A stretch of DNA of 52,724 bases from contig JAGSHC010000013.1 of the NCBI GenBank assembly GCA_023954745.1, positions 1 through 52,724 of the forward strand. Reading direction: 5' to 3'. The DNA comes from Deltaproteobacteria bacterium (lineage in GTDB: Bacteria; Myxococcota_A; UBA796; UBA9615). The notes below the pieces were generated by a model. The model was not told the DNA's origin. It ran no database searches and was given only the letters and a program-made list of their open reading frames with translations. Both the position numbers and the translations under genes were made by a program. Below, piece by piece: positions 16,837 to 27,400 of this stretch. Numbering within the stretch: the stretch's first letter is position 1; each line of letters begins with the position of its first letter.

Positions 16837-19391
16837 AGTCTCGGGTCCTCAGCACCTTGATCTTCGTTGGCGCGGTCCTGCTGCTGGCTCGGGGCCTCGC
16901 GCCGGATCGCACCGAGGAGGACTCCGCTGGGTTGCTGCGCGTGCAGCAACTCGAGCCCGAGGCGAGCGTGGACTACGCCATCCCCGCCGGGACAGCGCGC
17001 GTGCTCATCTCGACCCGGCTCCTCGCACCGCAGGTTGCGCCGGCCCGCTGGGCGCCGCTGTACGGGGTCGAGCTCACCTGGATGGACGCGGACGGAGAGG
17101 TGGTTCGCGAGCAAACGGTGGAGTTCCAGGGACGTCAGTCGCGGATGCCCACGGCCAGCGAGGAGTTCGAGCAGAGTCACCTCGTGGGTGGGGCCCATGC
17201 CCCCGTGTCCGACCCGCGCTCAGCGCTGGTTCCCTTCGGTGAGCTGCTCCCCTCGGGGGGATTCCTCCGCATCCGCAACCCCCACGACGAGCGGACCGTC
17301 CTGTACCGGATCTCGGGCGAGGCACCCCGGAGCAGCTTCTCGACCGGGCAGCTCGTGGTGTCGGCGAGCGAGCGAGCCGCACGGTCGCTGGCGATGCGGG
17401 TAGGCGCGCAGCGGTGGTCGGCCCTCGATCCGACCGAACGCCGCCTGATCGCCTCGCAGCGGCGTATGGATCTCGTCCCCCGCGCGGGCACGCAGCCGAC
17501 GCGGCGCGTCGTCGCCCTGGCGGACGACCTGCTGACCTGGCGAGAGCAGCCGGCCGGCGAGCTGGACCTCGAGGATGGTCGCTCGATGGCCGTCAACCTC
17601 ATCGGGCCAGTGCAGCTACGCGTCTCGGGAGGGCCCGGCATCCGCGCCCTGGACGCGACCGTGATCTCCGCCGCCGCCGGCGACGGGCAGAACTCCCGGA
17701 TCGCCGCAGGGCCGCAGGGGGGGAGTCAGACGCTCCGGGGGACGCCCGCTCAACCGCTGGGCTTCTACGGCGAGTCCGACGCCGTCGTGTTCACGGTCGA
17801 GCACGAAGGCCCCTTCGCGCTGCACCTCCACAACCACAGCGGGGGGGACGTACGCCCACTGTTTCTGTCCGTGGATCAGGCGAGTTCGGACCGCTGGTAC
17901 GGCTGGACCACAGGGCTCCGTCTCGGAGACCGGCATCCAGGCGGTGCCGGCGGACCCGCGACCACGCTGGTTGCTCCCGAGTACCGCTACATCTCCGCGG
18001 TGCGGATAGGCGGACGCTGGCCGAGGCCCCTGCGCGTCCCGGTCCACGCAGACGGCGAGGGGCTCGTGGTGCTCGAGGTGCGCCCACTGCTCGATGCGCC
18101 CACGGACACGCGGCCACGGACACTGACCGTGCGCTGGCGCGGTGACGACGGCACAAATCTGGCCGAGGAGTCGGCGACGGTCCCGGTGGTCTACGCGCCC
18201 TACGAACGACACTTCGGCTCCGCCGTGTCTCCAGGCGGGCGGCGCGGGCACCTGAGCGAATCGACCCGCTTGTTCGTCCCGGTTGGAATGGGGACCCGTC
18301 ACCTCGAGGTGACGTCTCCGGACGATCTCCTCGTGATCCCTCGGCTCGAGGGGCCCCCCACCGGGGACGAGGTTCGATACGAGAGTGCTCCCGGGCTTCG
18401 GCTGCGGTTCGCGCGGACCCACCCCACCGTCTGGCACCGGGTCCCGGCGTTGAACCAGGCGGGACTGCGGGCGGAGAATCAGATCTCTCGCTTCGCCGCG
18501 AACACGCGGCTCGAGCTACCTCCAGAACCGTCGGGCAACGGAGGACCTGCGGGTGGGGACGCGCCCCGGTACCTGCGGCTACTCCCCGAGCCCTCCCCGT
18601 CGATCGGGACGCCGCTGACATGGCTCGTCCCCCCCACCGCGGACACACCGGGCACCCTGTACTGCCGGTTCGAGCCCGACGCGAACAAGGCACCGTTTCG
18701 GTTCGACGCCAGCGCCCGCGAGGCGCTGGATGGCAGGCTGGTGGGCATCGTGATGGCGCCAACGCGCCAGCTTGGGGCGCCGTTCCGGGTGGATCTGGAC
18801 ACCGAGCGCTGGACCAGCGGGATCACCAACCAACGGGTACGTCGCTTCACGGCCGTCCGCGAGCCGACGCATCGTCAGGCTCGGTTCGAGGGCCCGCCCG
18901 GCTCGGTGCTGTGGCTGCGTACCGCGGGGAGGCCGTCAGCCTCTTGTGATCGCCCCCACCGGCCCTTGTCTGCCTCGCAGCTCTCTCCCGGAGGGCGAGT
19001 GGACTTCCTCGTCGACAAGACCAGCGCGAAGCAGCGCCTCATCGTCGGTGGCCTGGGCCCGGGGGAGGCGCCCCTGAGGCTCACGCTCGACGGCGGCACC
19101 CCGAGCCGCGTCCCGGGTCTCCACACCGAAGCGACGCGTGCGGATCGCCGCGTCGTCCTCGCCTCGACCGGGCGCCCTGGACGACGGATCGACGACCCCG
19201 ACCGTATCCTGCCCACGCTGCGTCCCTCGGTCCTGGTGCTGGGGCCAGACCTCGAGTTGGGGACTCACGTCCTCACCATCGAGAACCTCGGAGTCGCGCC
19301 CATCGATGTCCGGGTCTCGCTCGAGGGCGGCACCGAGACCGAACGCACCACGAACCCGCGCGTGGTCCGGACCCCGGAGATCGCCCGATGA
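16833..19391 (+). CDS. Large beta-rich envelope protein of the PGA-like operon, unknown family
   Basis: This encodes 852 aa. It starts at GTG 16833, overlapping the previous stop as GTGA; in-frame sequence further upstream lies in the pgsC-like gene. One N-terminal hydrophobic helix (LSTLIFVGAVLLLARGLA) could be an uncleaved anchor or signal peptide. The remainder has no TM segment and is dominated by alternating hydrophobic/polar strands with Pro-Gly turns, suggesting several stacked beta-sandwiches. Only one Cys pair region (SASCDRPHRPL) and one isolated Cys are seen. No catalytic motif is recognisable. The position between the PgsC-like protein and the hydrolase-like enzyme, and size similar to polysaccharide co-polymer proteins, suggest a periplasmic bridge that guides polymer to the outer membrane. 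That role is inference from context only. Confidence 0.75.
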   Translation: MKSRVLSTLIFVGAVLLLARGLAPDRTEEDSAGLLRVQQLEPEASVDYAIPAGTARVLISTRLLAPQVAPARWAPLYGVELTWMDADGEVVREQTVEFQGRQSRMPTASEEFEQSHLVGGAHAPVSDPRSALVPFGELLPSGGFLRIRNPHDERTVLYRISGEAPRSSFSTGQLVVSASERAARSLAMRVGAQRWSALDPTERRLIASQRRMDLVPRAGTQPTRRVVALADDLLTWREQPAGELDLEDGRSMAVNLIGPVQLRVSGGPGIRALDATVISAAAGDGQNSRIAAGPQGGSQTLRGTPAQPLGFYGESDAVVFTVEHEGPFALHLHNHSGGDVRPLFLSVDQASSDRWYGWTTGLRLGDRHPGGAGGPATTLVAPEYRYISAVRIGGRWPRPLRVPVHADGEGLVVLEVRPLLDAPTDTRPRTLTVRWRGDDGTNLAEESATVPVVYAPYERHFGSAVSPGGRRGHLSESTRLFVPVGMGTRHLEVTSPDDLLVIPRLEGPPTGDEVRYESAPGLRLRFARTHPTVWHRVPALNQAGLRAENQISRFAANTRLELPPEPSGNGGPAGGDAPRYLRLLPEPSPSIGTPLTWLVPPTADTPGTLYCRFEPDANKAPFRFDASAREALDGRLVGIVMAPTRQLGAPFRVDLDTERWTSGITNQRVRRFTAVREPTHRQARFEGPPGSVLWLRTAGRPSASCDRPHRPLSASQLSPGGRVDFLVDKTSAKQRLIVGGLGPGEAPLRLTLDGGTPSRVPGLHTEATRADRRVVLASTGRPGRRIDDPDRILPTLRPSVLVLGPDLELGTHVLTIENLGVAPIDVRVSLEGGTETERTTNPRVVRTPEIAR

Positions 19392-20308
19392 AATGGCCCC
19401 TTGCGCTTCTCCTCGCTCCCACCCTCCTCCTTGCCGGCATGAGCCCAGTGGATGACACCCCCCCCCCGACAGGGTCCGTAAACCTCGAGGAGACGTTGCT
19501 CTCCACCTGGCGGGCCTCCATCCAGGGGGCGGAGTGGCGCTCGCCCACCACCGTGGAGCGTGAGTCGCTGCAGGAAGTCACCGGTGCGCTCCTCGCTGGG
19601 GCGAACAGCTGTGACGGCGGGCTTCTCGCCGATGCGGAGCGGCGCCTGAGCGCCATCGACTTCACCTTGACGGTCCTCCCCTCCACGCCACGCGTCCTCC
19701 TCGTCCACGAGAAGGACGAGAACCGGGGCGCCGGAGTCTTCGCGATCCGGTGTGGGCCGGCGCGCCCTGTGGTCTGGCAGGCCCCCCACGCATTCTTCGA
19801 CCGGTGGACAGGCCGGATCGTGCGGCGGGTCTTCATCGAGAGCGGCGTCCGCGCCGCCTTCTGGAACACCGTGCACCGGCACCGTTCGTGGGCCGGCGAA
19901 GACCCCAACGACGATGTCCATCCGGCGGACGTGACCCGCGAGTACGGCTCGACGTTTCACGCCGTCACGGTCGCCGTGGCGGCAGCCGATCCGGCCTTGC
20001 GGTTCGTGCAGGTGCACGGCTTCGACGCCACGGAGCGAGGGATGAACATCATCCTCAGCACGGGCCAGCGGGAGGAGCCCCCGCTCGCCCTCGCCCGAAG
20101 TCTGAGCAAGGACTATGCCCCGGTCGGGGCGTTTGGCGAGGACACCGACATTCTCGGAGCCACGGGCAACGTGCAGGGCAAGGCGCTGTCTCGGACACCT
20201 GGCCGCTTTCTCCACCTCGAGCTCGCCCTCGACCTGCGGGAGTCGCTCGCAGAGGACCCAGCGCGGCGCTCCAACTTCCTCTCACTCCTGGAGGCCGGAG
20301 GCTGGTGA
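19388..20308 (+). CDS. Secreted N-formylglutamate amidohydrolase / PGA-hydrolase-like protein
   Basis: This encodes 306 aa. The ATG at 19388 overlaps the previous stop as ATGA. A signal peptide (MKWPLALLLAPTLLLAGMS) is present. The core has the pattern of zinc amidohydrolases of the N-formylglutamate amidohydrolase/phage PGA-hydrolase group: V-V-W-Q-A-P-H (His134) in place of the usual S-P-H motif, then an Asp (FFDRWTG), an Arg/His-rich helix, DVTREYGSTFHAV, and a second His in FVQVHGFD (His210) like the family's D-x-H-S strand. A Glu in LHLELALDL near the end could be catalytic. In a PgsBCA-like operon such an enzyme would cut or release the gamma-linked polymer, comparable to PgdS or CapD in bacilli. 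Family assignment is by motif only. A degenerate, non-catalytic member is possible. Confidence 0.55.
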   Translation: MKWPLALLLAPTLLLAGMSPVDDTPPPTGSVNLEETLLSTWRASIQGAEWRSPTTVERESLQEVTGALLAGANSCDGGLLADAERRLSAIDFTLTVLPSTPRVLLVHEKDENRGAGVFAIRCGPARPVVWQAPHAFFDRWTGRIVRRVFIESGVRAAFWNTVHRHRSWAGEDPNDDVHPADVTREYGSTFHAVTVAVAAADPALRFVQVHGFDATERGMNIILSTGQREEPPLALARSLSKDYAPVGAFGEDTDILGATGNVQGKALSRTPGRFLHLELALDLRESLAEDPARRSNFLSLLEAGGW

Positions 20309-23300
20309 TCGCGTCCCTTGCCCTCGTGGGAAGCGTCCTCGCCGCGGCAGCTGTCGCCGGTGCGGTGCCGGACGACCCTCGGCTCCCCAGGTGGGAGGTC
20401 GTGCCGCTCCAGCAGGGCCCCACCCGGACTCCCGAAGGGAACCTCGCACGCCTCGTGGAGGTGCCCCGGGCCGATGCGCTGCGCTTGCGGTGCCCGGACG
20501 GTGAGACCCCGTCGCGTCGCGCGGTGATCTTGGACCGTTCCGGCCAGCTGCTGCTGGTCGAGGGCCCATTCTCGACCCCGGAGGCCGTGCCGGAGTCCGA
20601 GGCGTGGATGTTCGCGGGCCGCTCGGACCTCGCCAACCGGTGGCTGGTGGAGCCTGCGACCTGCGTCGTGGAGGCACTGACGACGAAGGTCGACGCGCTG
20701 GGACTCGCTCGCATCGAGCATCAGGCGGTCTCCACCGAGACCTTGCGCCAGGAGGTCGTGGAGCACGCCGTCTTCACGCCGGAGGTACAGGCCTGGCTCG
20801 ACGCCGCCGAGGATGACGCAGTCTGGCGGGAGCGCTACCTGACCGTACGGACGCCGGGTCCGCACGCAGTCAACTGGCTCAGGCTGGAGGTACCCCGCGC
20901 GGAGGTCGTGGAGCAGGACGCCGACGGGAGTCCCGCTGAGCGGCCCTGGTTCGTGTCGAACGGGGAGGCCCGCTGGCTGTTCAAGGGGACATCCCGCGTC
21001 CGGATCGAGGCTCGCAAGATAGGTGCTCCAGACGAGCCGATCTGCCTCGAGGTCGACGGCGACCCGCACTGCGTGCTGCCGCAGCGGCTCCTGCAGGCGG
21101 GGGCGACCGGCGACGGCCTGACCCTTCGGGCGGGCGAGTTCCACGGCGAGCCGATGAGCGAACTGGCGACCTGGACGCTCCACCTGGGGCACGGCCGCCA
21201 CGAACTGAGGCTGGTTGGGCCCGCGTTGGTGCGGGGCCTCGCGGCCTACCCCGAGGACCACCTGGCACCAAGACCTCCTCCACCGACGGCGCCGGTGGTG
21301 TTCTCCTCTCCGGCCCCCGATGTGCTCCCCGCCTGGAGCACCTCCCACGGGGTCGCGCCAGAGCCGACGGGGGTCGACGCGACCGTCTTCTCCCGCGCCG
21401 TCCCCGCGCTCCGGGGCGCCGGTTCAGAGACCTGGTCCACGAGCCCTCGCTGGGTCGACCTCCGGACTCTGGTGGAGCTCCCGGAGGACGAGCTTGCCTC
21501 GGCGGGCTGGATCGATGCACAAGGGGCTGTCTCGGTGCTCTTGGAGCCAGAGAGCCCCGAGGCTCTTTGCAGGCTTCGGTTCCCAGATGGCAGCGCGTAC
21601 GCGGCGGCGGCGGGGGCTGGCGCAGGCCGCTTCATCTGGACCGGGACCCCCTCCAGCGCAAGCCCTCCCCTGACGGAGCCCGGCTGCGCGGGCCTCGTGC
21701 GCGTCGACCGGGCGCTGCTGGGCCGAGGGGGCAAGATCCTCCTCCGGTTCGCCACCCCTCTTCCCCAGGAGCCCGTTCGGTGGACCCTCGACCCGTCGGT
21801 TGGCTCGGTCCTGCGGGTGTCATTTCGGCCGGAGGAGGCTGGCCCCGTGCGAGTCACGCTGCAGACCGACCAGGGGGATGCCGACTACCGGATCACGAAC
21901 CTCGCCTCCGCGGCGCATCTCCGCTCGACCGAGGGCAGCACAACCAACGCGGGGCTACGCCTCCCTCTAGGAGCTGGGCTGGAGAGAGTCACTCTGCGGG
22001 CGAGCCACGACGTCGCGGTACGTATCACCCAATCCACAGCGTGGGAGGAGGAAGCTCAGGTCCCAGAGCTTCCGCCGCTGCCGACAGAGCTCTCCGGGTC
22101 GGGGAGGGCGGAGGAGCCGGCCCCGTTGACCGTTGCGGTGTCGACGCCCCCGGATCCCCAGGCCGACCTGGACCAGCTCCGGGCGGCGTCATCGACTCTG
22201 GCCGGCGCTGCTGACACCCCCTCGCGCGTCCGCGCGCTGATCAGTCGCGCGGACCTCCTCGACGGTCTCGGTCTCTCCCGGGAGGCATGGCAGGACCGGA
22301 GTCGCGCGGTTCTGCTGGACCCCGAGGGCCTCTACATCGAGGACAGCGGCCCGTTCCCCCAACGGGAGGACGCGCGCCTCCTTGTCGGAGACGAGGCCTG
22401 GATGGCGGCGAGTCCCACGTGGGTGTCGTCGCCGGCATACGCTCGCCCCGAGCAGGTCGCCGGATGGGCCTCGGACGCCGCTCGCGGCGACCATCTCGCG
22501 GTCGCCTCCTCCCTCGCGGACGCGGGCCAGGACTCTCGTCTCCGACTGCGCTGGGCTGTCCTTGGGGGACAGATCCTGACCCGTCCGCAGCGCATGGACG
22601 CCTACCTGGGCCTCATCACTCGGACCCCGCCGGAGCAAGTGGATGAGCCCTTCTTCGGACCCCTGCGGGCGATGACTCGATGGGAGCCTCTCCTCCCGGT
22701 CTCCGGACGGGGCCGTCGAGTGAAGGCTGCGTGGCCCGAGGAGCCACCTCCCGAAGGGCTCGATGCCCTGGTCGATGGGCTCTTCCCGGACGTCTGGGAG
22801 GTCGAACGCACACTCCGCCTCCGGGCCGGCTGGGAGTTGGAGTTGCCTCCGTCGGGGGACCCCCGGATGTTTCAGGGCCGATGCAGGCCCACCCGCGTCG
22901 TGAACGCGGCGGAGCGCTGTCGGTTCGCCGTGCTCGATGGGGACGGGATCGCCTTGTCGGTGGCGGTCGCCGAGCCGTGGGGAGCACCGGTGACTCTGCA
23001 GGTACCCGCGTCAACCGGCCCCCTGTACGTCACCGGGCCGGGAGCGGGGCTCGCGGCCCAACTCCTCGCCCCATCGGCCCTCGCCCCGGGCGGGCTTCGG
23101 CCCCGCGTGGTCTGGGAGTTGCTCCCCGGAGCCACCTCAGAGATGGCGTTGCTGGGTCCGAGCGTCCTGAGGCTCGAGGTCTTCTGCCCCGGGCGCGAGA
23201 CGTGCATCGTCGATCTCTCCGAAGGCGCTCCTGGCGAGCGGGGAGAGCGCACGCGCCTCTCGATCGCGAGTCCCGGCACCGTCGAGGTGCCCGTGTGGTC

Positions 23301-24453
23301 TCCAGGCCCTCGGGCCATCCAGATCCGCGTGGCCCAGCGCACCCTGGCGTTGCCCGCGATGCGGATCGCCCGCGGCTCGGTCGAGCCCTGGGCAGATCGA
23401 CGCATCGTGTCCCGGCTCGCCGAAGCCCGCTCGAGTCCGGTCGAGGACCCGAGCGAAGCGAAGAGCACCGGCATGGTCGTGAGCGCTGAGGAGGTCCCCA
23501 CAGGCCGTCCTCTGCCCCGGCCCGGCACCCTGGTCGCCCTGCTCGGGATCGGGGTCGGCGAGGACCGGGACGAGGAGGCATCGACCCCTTCGGTGCCCCG
23601 TGTCGTAGCGAGACAGGAGGTCGGGTTCCACATCCGCCCCTGGGCCCAGCCCGTGTGGATGCGCACCCGCCTCCGCGCCGTACAGGTCGGCGGGCGAGGC
23701 GCGGCCCTCTCCGGCGAAGGGGGCATCGAGGCGCGGCTGGGTCGCGGCCCGTGGCGGGTCTGGCTACGGGGCGATGGGAGGATTGCGGGAGGCTTCCTCG
23801 CGACCCCGGCGGTGTCCGGGCACCTCACCGGCAGGGTGACGGTCGAGCGACACATCACGCGACGCTGGCAGGTGCTCTACCGGCTCACCGCGCGGGCGCG
23901 ACATCTCCTCGTCGGGTCGGACTCCGCCTCGTCCGGCTGGCCGCAAGAGCTCTGGTCCCACTACCAGGCCCAACACCGGTTGAGTGTGCGGCCGGAGGCG
24001 ACCCTGCGCGCTCTCCCTGCCCCCTGGCTGAGACTCGACGGCACCGCCTGGTTGACCACGAACATGGCCCCGGATCCCCAGCCGATTGACCATGTCGCCG
24101 GGAGGCTCAGGGCGACGGTCGCGTGGCGCGCGTTCACCCTTCGGGGCGACATCTCCGTGACCACGTGGCTGCCCGATCTCCACCGAACCGAGGCAGCGAC
24201 GGCCCCGGCGTTTGGCCTGCTCAGCCGTGGGACACTGTGGACTGGGCGGGATCTGGCAATCCAGTTGGGGGGCGAGGTCCGATACGACGTACGGTGGACA
24301 CGGTTGACTGCGGCGCTGTTTGTTCGCTTCCTCCTCGGACGAGATCGGGGCACCGCCGATCTGCGCCCCTCGACCCTGACGTTCCCCCATGCCGACGAGT
24401 GGGGTCGCGTCGGGGCCTGGCGCAACCGGATCGATCAAAGGGGTCCTCGATGA
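20305..24453 (+). CDS. Giant exported protein with TPR-like segment and C-terminal outer-membrane beta-barrel-like region
   Basis: This encodes 1382 aa. It starts at GTG 20305, overlapping the previous stop as GTGA, with GGAGG just upstream. The signal peptide is MIASLALVGSVLAAAAVAGA, cleaved before VPDD. Residues about 25-600 are beta-rich and similar in texture to the 852-aa protein two genes upstream. Around 630-680 there is a helical TPR-like pair (ALISRADLLDGLGLSREA, followed by SRAVLLDPEG). More beta domains follow. From about 1110 the sequence switches to alternating strands with aromatic girdles (FHIRPWAQPVWMRTRLRAV, WRVWLRGDGRIAGGF, WQVLYRLTARAR, LTAALFVRFLLGRDRG), typical of an outer-membrane barrel of perhaps 12-16 strands. 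The last residue is not Phe, which is unusual for BAM substrates. Likely role: the outer-membrane export channel of the operon's polymer (inference). Confidence 0.68.
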   Translation: MIASLALVGSVLAAAAVAGAVPDDPRLPRWEVVPLQQGPTRTPEGNLARLVEVPRADALRLRCPDGETPSRRAVILDRSGQLLLVEGPFSTPEAVPESEAWMFAGRSDLANRWLVEPATCVVEALTTKVDALGLARIEHQAVSTETLRQEVVEHAVFTPEVQAWLDAAEDDAVWRERYLTVRTPGPHAVNWLRLEVPRAEVVEQDADGSPAERPWFVSNGEARWLFKGTSRVRIEARKIGAPDEPICLEVDGDPHCVLPQRLLQAGATGDGLTLRAGEFHGEPMSELATWTLHLGHGRHELRLVGPALVRGLAAYPEDHLAPRPPPPTAPVVFSSPAPDVLPAWSTSHGVAPEPTGVDATVFSRAVPALRGAGSETWSTSPRWVDLRTLVELPEDELASAGWIDAQGAVSVLLEPESPEALCRLRFPDGSAYAAAAGAGAGRFIWTGTPSSASPPLTEPGCAGLVRVDRALLGRGGKILLRFATPLPQEPVRWTLDPSVGSVLRVSFRPEEAGPVRVTLQTDQGDADYRITNLASAAHLRSTEGSTTNAGLRLPLGAGLERVTLRASHDVAVRITQSTAWEEEAQVPELPPLPTELSGSGRAEEPAPLTVAVSTPPDPQADLDQLRAASSTLAGAADTPSRVRALISRADLLDGLGLSREAWQDRSRAVLLDPEGLYIEDSGPFPQREDARLLVGDEAWMAASPTWVSSPAYARPEQVAGWASDAARGDHLAVASSLADAGQDSRLRLRWAVLGGQILTRPQRMDAYLGLITRTPPEQVDEPFFGPLRAMTRWEPLLPVSGRGRRVKAAWPEEPPPEGLDALVDGLFPDVWEVERTLRLRAGWELELPPSGDPRMFQGRCRPTRVVNAAERCRFAVLDGDGIALSVAVAEPWGAPVTLQVPASTGPLYVTGPGAGLAAQLLAPSALAPGGLRPRVVWELLPGATSEMALLGPSVLRLEVFCPGRETCIVDLSEGAPGERGERTRLSIASPGTVEVPVWSPGPRAIQIRVAQRTLALPAMRIARGSVEPWADRRIVSRLAEARSSPVEDPSEAKSTGMVVSAEEVPTGRPLPRPGTLVALLGIGVGEDRDEEASTPSVPRVVARQEVGFHIRPWAQPVWMRTRLRAVQVGGRGAALSGEGGIEARLGRGPWRVWLRGDGRIAGGFLATPAVSGHLTGRVTVERHITRRWQVLYRLTARARHLLVGSDSASSGWPQELWSHYQAQHRLSVRPEATLRALPAPWLRLDGTAWLTTNMAPDPQPIDHVAGRLRATVAWRAFTLRGDISVTTWLPDLHRTEAATAPAFGLLSRGTLWTGRDLAIQLGGEVRYDVRWTRLTAALFVRFLLGRDRGTADLRPSTLTFPHADEWGRVGAWRNRIDQRGPR

Positions 24454-27400
24454 GCCGCTTCGACACGCTCTGGAGCCCCTTGCCCGAGCACGCCCGGCGT
24501 GCCGCTGCGCCCCAGCTGGTGACCTTGGAGGGCCGCCTCCGGGGCTCTCGCGGCGAAGCACCGACGGTCGACGACGTCGCGGACCTGCTCGACGTGCTGC
24601 TCGACGAGCTGCGGATCGCAGAGGCGCGAGCCACCCGCATCGGGAACGACCTCGCCGTCGCGCGGAGCGCAGGCCGAGAGCAGGCAGCCCTGGCCAGGCT
24701 GCTCGACGACCTCGGTTCGAGCCCGGCGGACCGGCGCGCCCTGGGGCGCTCGATGGGCGTGGGAGCGGTGCTGGACCGCCTCGGCCGGCAGGTCCACGGG
24801 GCCCATCAGCGTTGGCAACTCCTCGCCGAAGCTGCAGCCGCTCTGCCATGTGGAACCCTGGCTGAGCCCCGACGAATCCTCATCCTCGACGGGGCGGCCG
24901 AGGTCCTCGCTGGACGCGCGCGACCCTGGCCTGTTCGGGTGGCGGCGGCGCGGCTCATGGTGACCCTGTGCGCCGGCGCGGGGCCGGGAGCGGGAGAGCA
25001 CCGGCAGTCGCTGCTCGAGACCGCCCTCGACCTCTCGGACGACCCCTGGGTACAAGCGGAGGCGCTCCGGTCCTGGGCCGAACTCGGAGCCGATCCAGCC
25101 GATGCGCGCAGCGTGGTGAGCCGGGTTCTGCACCGGGCCTCGGAGAGCCCCGCGCCCCCGTCGGATCACCGGTTCGTCCGAGCGCGTGCCGCCGTACTCG
25201 CTGGGGACCTCGGTGACTGGAGCGTCCTGCGCGAGGTGTTCTCCACACCCGAGGACAGCGAACACGTCCTGATGCGGACCGTGCAGGCGCTCGCCCGGTC
25301 TCCCCGTCCAGAAGATGCGACGTGGCTCGTTGGACTCGTCACCGAACAGGCCCTGCCTGTGGCTGTGCGGGCAACCGTTGTCTTGTCTTTGCTTCCCAAC
25401 GAGATCGCGTCGCCGGAGATCGGCGAGGCCGAGACTCCCCCGTGGATGGCCGCTGTGGAGGAGGCCCTCGGGCGCCCCGAGACCGCCGGGGTCGTGGCCG
25501 AGGCGGTCCTCGAGAGGCTCCTCGACGACGAGCCCATCGTCGCGTGGGCCCAGGCCGCTCGTCTGCATTGGGGCCCCGCACTCCAGGCCCTCGTGTCCCG
25601 TCCGGGAGACCTGGGGCGGGTCGCGTCCGCACTGACCCTTGGCCTCCGTGTGCGGTCCTCGTCCACAGCGGACGCCGCCTACACCACGGTCCGTTCCTGG
25701 GCGGCGACCACGCCCGCGGGAAGCTCTCGGACCTTCCGAGATGGACCCGTCAGCGCGATTCCACCAGAGACCCTGCTCGACGTCCTCGCCCTCGTCGCTG
25801 AGCGCGACATGGACCTCTCTGCCGACCCCCTGAGGGAGCCGACTCGAGGCGAAGGGCCCAGGGCGTACCGGCTGTACCGCGACGCCCGCCCCCGGCTTTC
25901 CCTTTGGCGCGTCGCGCACGAGCTGGAGGACGTCCGCCCGGACAAGCGCCAGGCCCACTCCCACCTCACCGACCGAACCCCCCCGGGGCGTCTGTACGCG
26001 CCCAGCGCACGCATGGTCGACGTGACGGAGACCCGGGTCCCGGGGGCCCGCGTCGCCGATGGGTCGTCGCTGGACTGGGCGCCGGAGCTTCCTCTCGCCT
26101 CGACCGTCGTGGCGGCGGCCCGTCGGGGGGAGGTGCGCTGCGCGACGGCACGGGAGCAGTACGTCGTCCGACGCCAGGGCCCGTCCGCGCTGAAGGGGTG
26201 GCTCCTCGCCCAGCGCCACTACGCCCGCCTGTCGGCGCTACGGGAGCGGGTACGGCAGAGTCCGCCGTCCGATGCGCAGGCGACGTTCGATGCCGAGCTG
26301 CAACGCCTCGGATTCGTGGTCGAGCGCACCCCCCGCTCCGCGGAACGATCGACCCCATCGGTCACCCTGCCGGCGCTGCCGCTCGGCGCGGCCGAGTTGC
26401 TGCGCGAGGCCGTCGCGCTCGACTCCAACTCCATCGAGCAGCTGGCCGCCCTCTCGGCGGCGCTCCTCGGGGGGTGGCTGGGGGGAAGGGTCCTACACCA
26501 GCGCAGCGTGCGTCGACTCCGCTCCCGGATCCCCCTGGTGGTCGGAGGTTGGGGCTCTCGCGGCAAGTCCGGCACGGAGCGCCTCAAGGTTGGCCTCTTC
26601 CTCGGCCTCGGCTACTCGGTGTTGTGCAAGACCACCGGCTGCGAGGCGATGATCGTGGCCGGTCTGCCCGGTCAGGAGCCGGTGGAGATCTATCTGTACC
26701 GTCCGTACGACAGGGCTTCGATCGCAGAGCAGCTCAAGGTCTTGCGGCTCGCTGCGGACCTCGAGGTCCAGGTCCTGCTCTGGGAGTGCATGGCACTCAA
26801 TCCGCGGTACGTGGAGATCCTCCAGAGCGGGTGGATGCGGGACGACCTCTCCACCATCACCAACACGTACCCAGATCACGAGGACGTGATGGGTCCCACG
26901 GGCCGTGACGTGGCCGAGGCGATCGGGCGCTTTGTGCCGCCGCGCACACGGACCTTCACGACCGAGCAGCACATGACCCCCGTCCTTCAGGACGCAGCTC
27001 GGTCTCGGGGGACCAGCCTGCGGGTCGTGCGCCCCGAGCGTTGGCGCCTGCTCCCCGCAGACCTCACCTCCCGACTGCCGTACGACGAGCACCCAAGGAA
27101 CCTCGCCCTCGTGTTGGATCTCGCCGCGGAGCTCGGCGTCCCGGACGACGTGGCCCTGCGGGCGATGGCCGACCACGTCTTGCCCGACCTCGGTGTCCTC
27201 AAGGAGTACGGCCCCTTCCCGTACGAGCAACGCACTGTCTCCTTCGTCAATGGCATGTCTGCCAACGAGCGGGCGGGGTTCTTGGCCAACTGGCGCCGCT
27301 CGCGGCTCGGGACGTTCGACGAGACGGAGGGCCTCAGCCGGTGGACGACCGTCCTCGTGAACAACCGGGCGGACCGGCTCGCCCGGCAGGGAGTGTTCGC

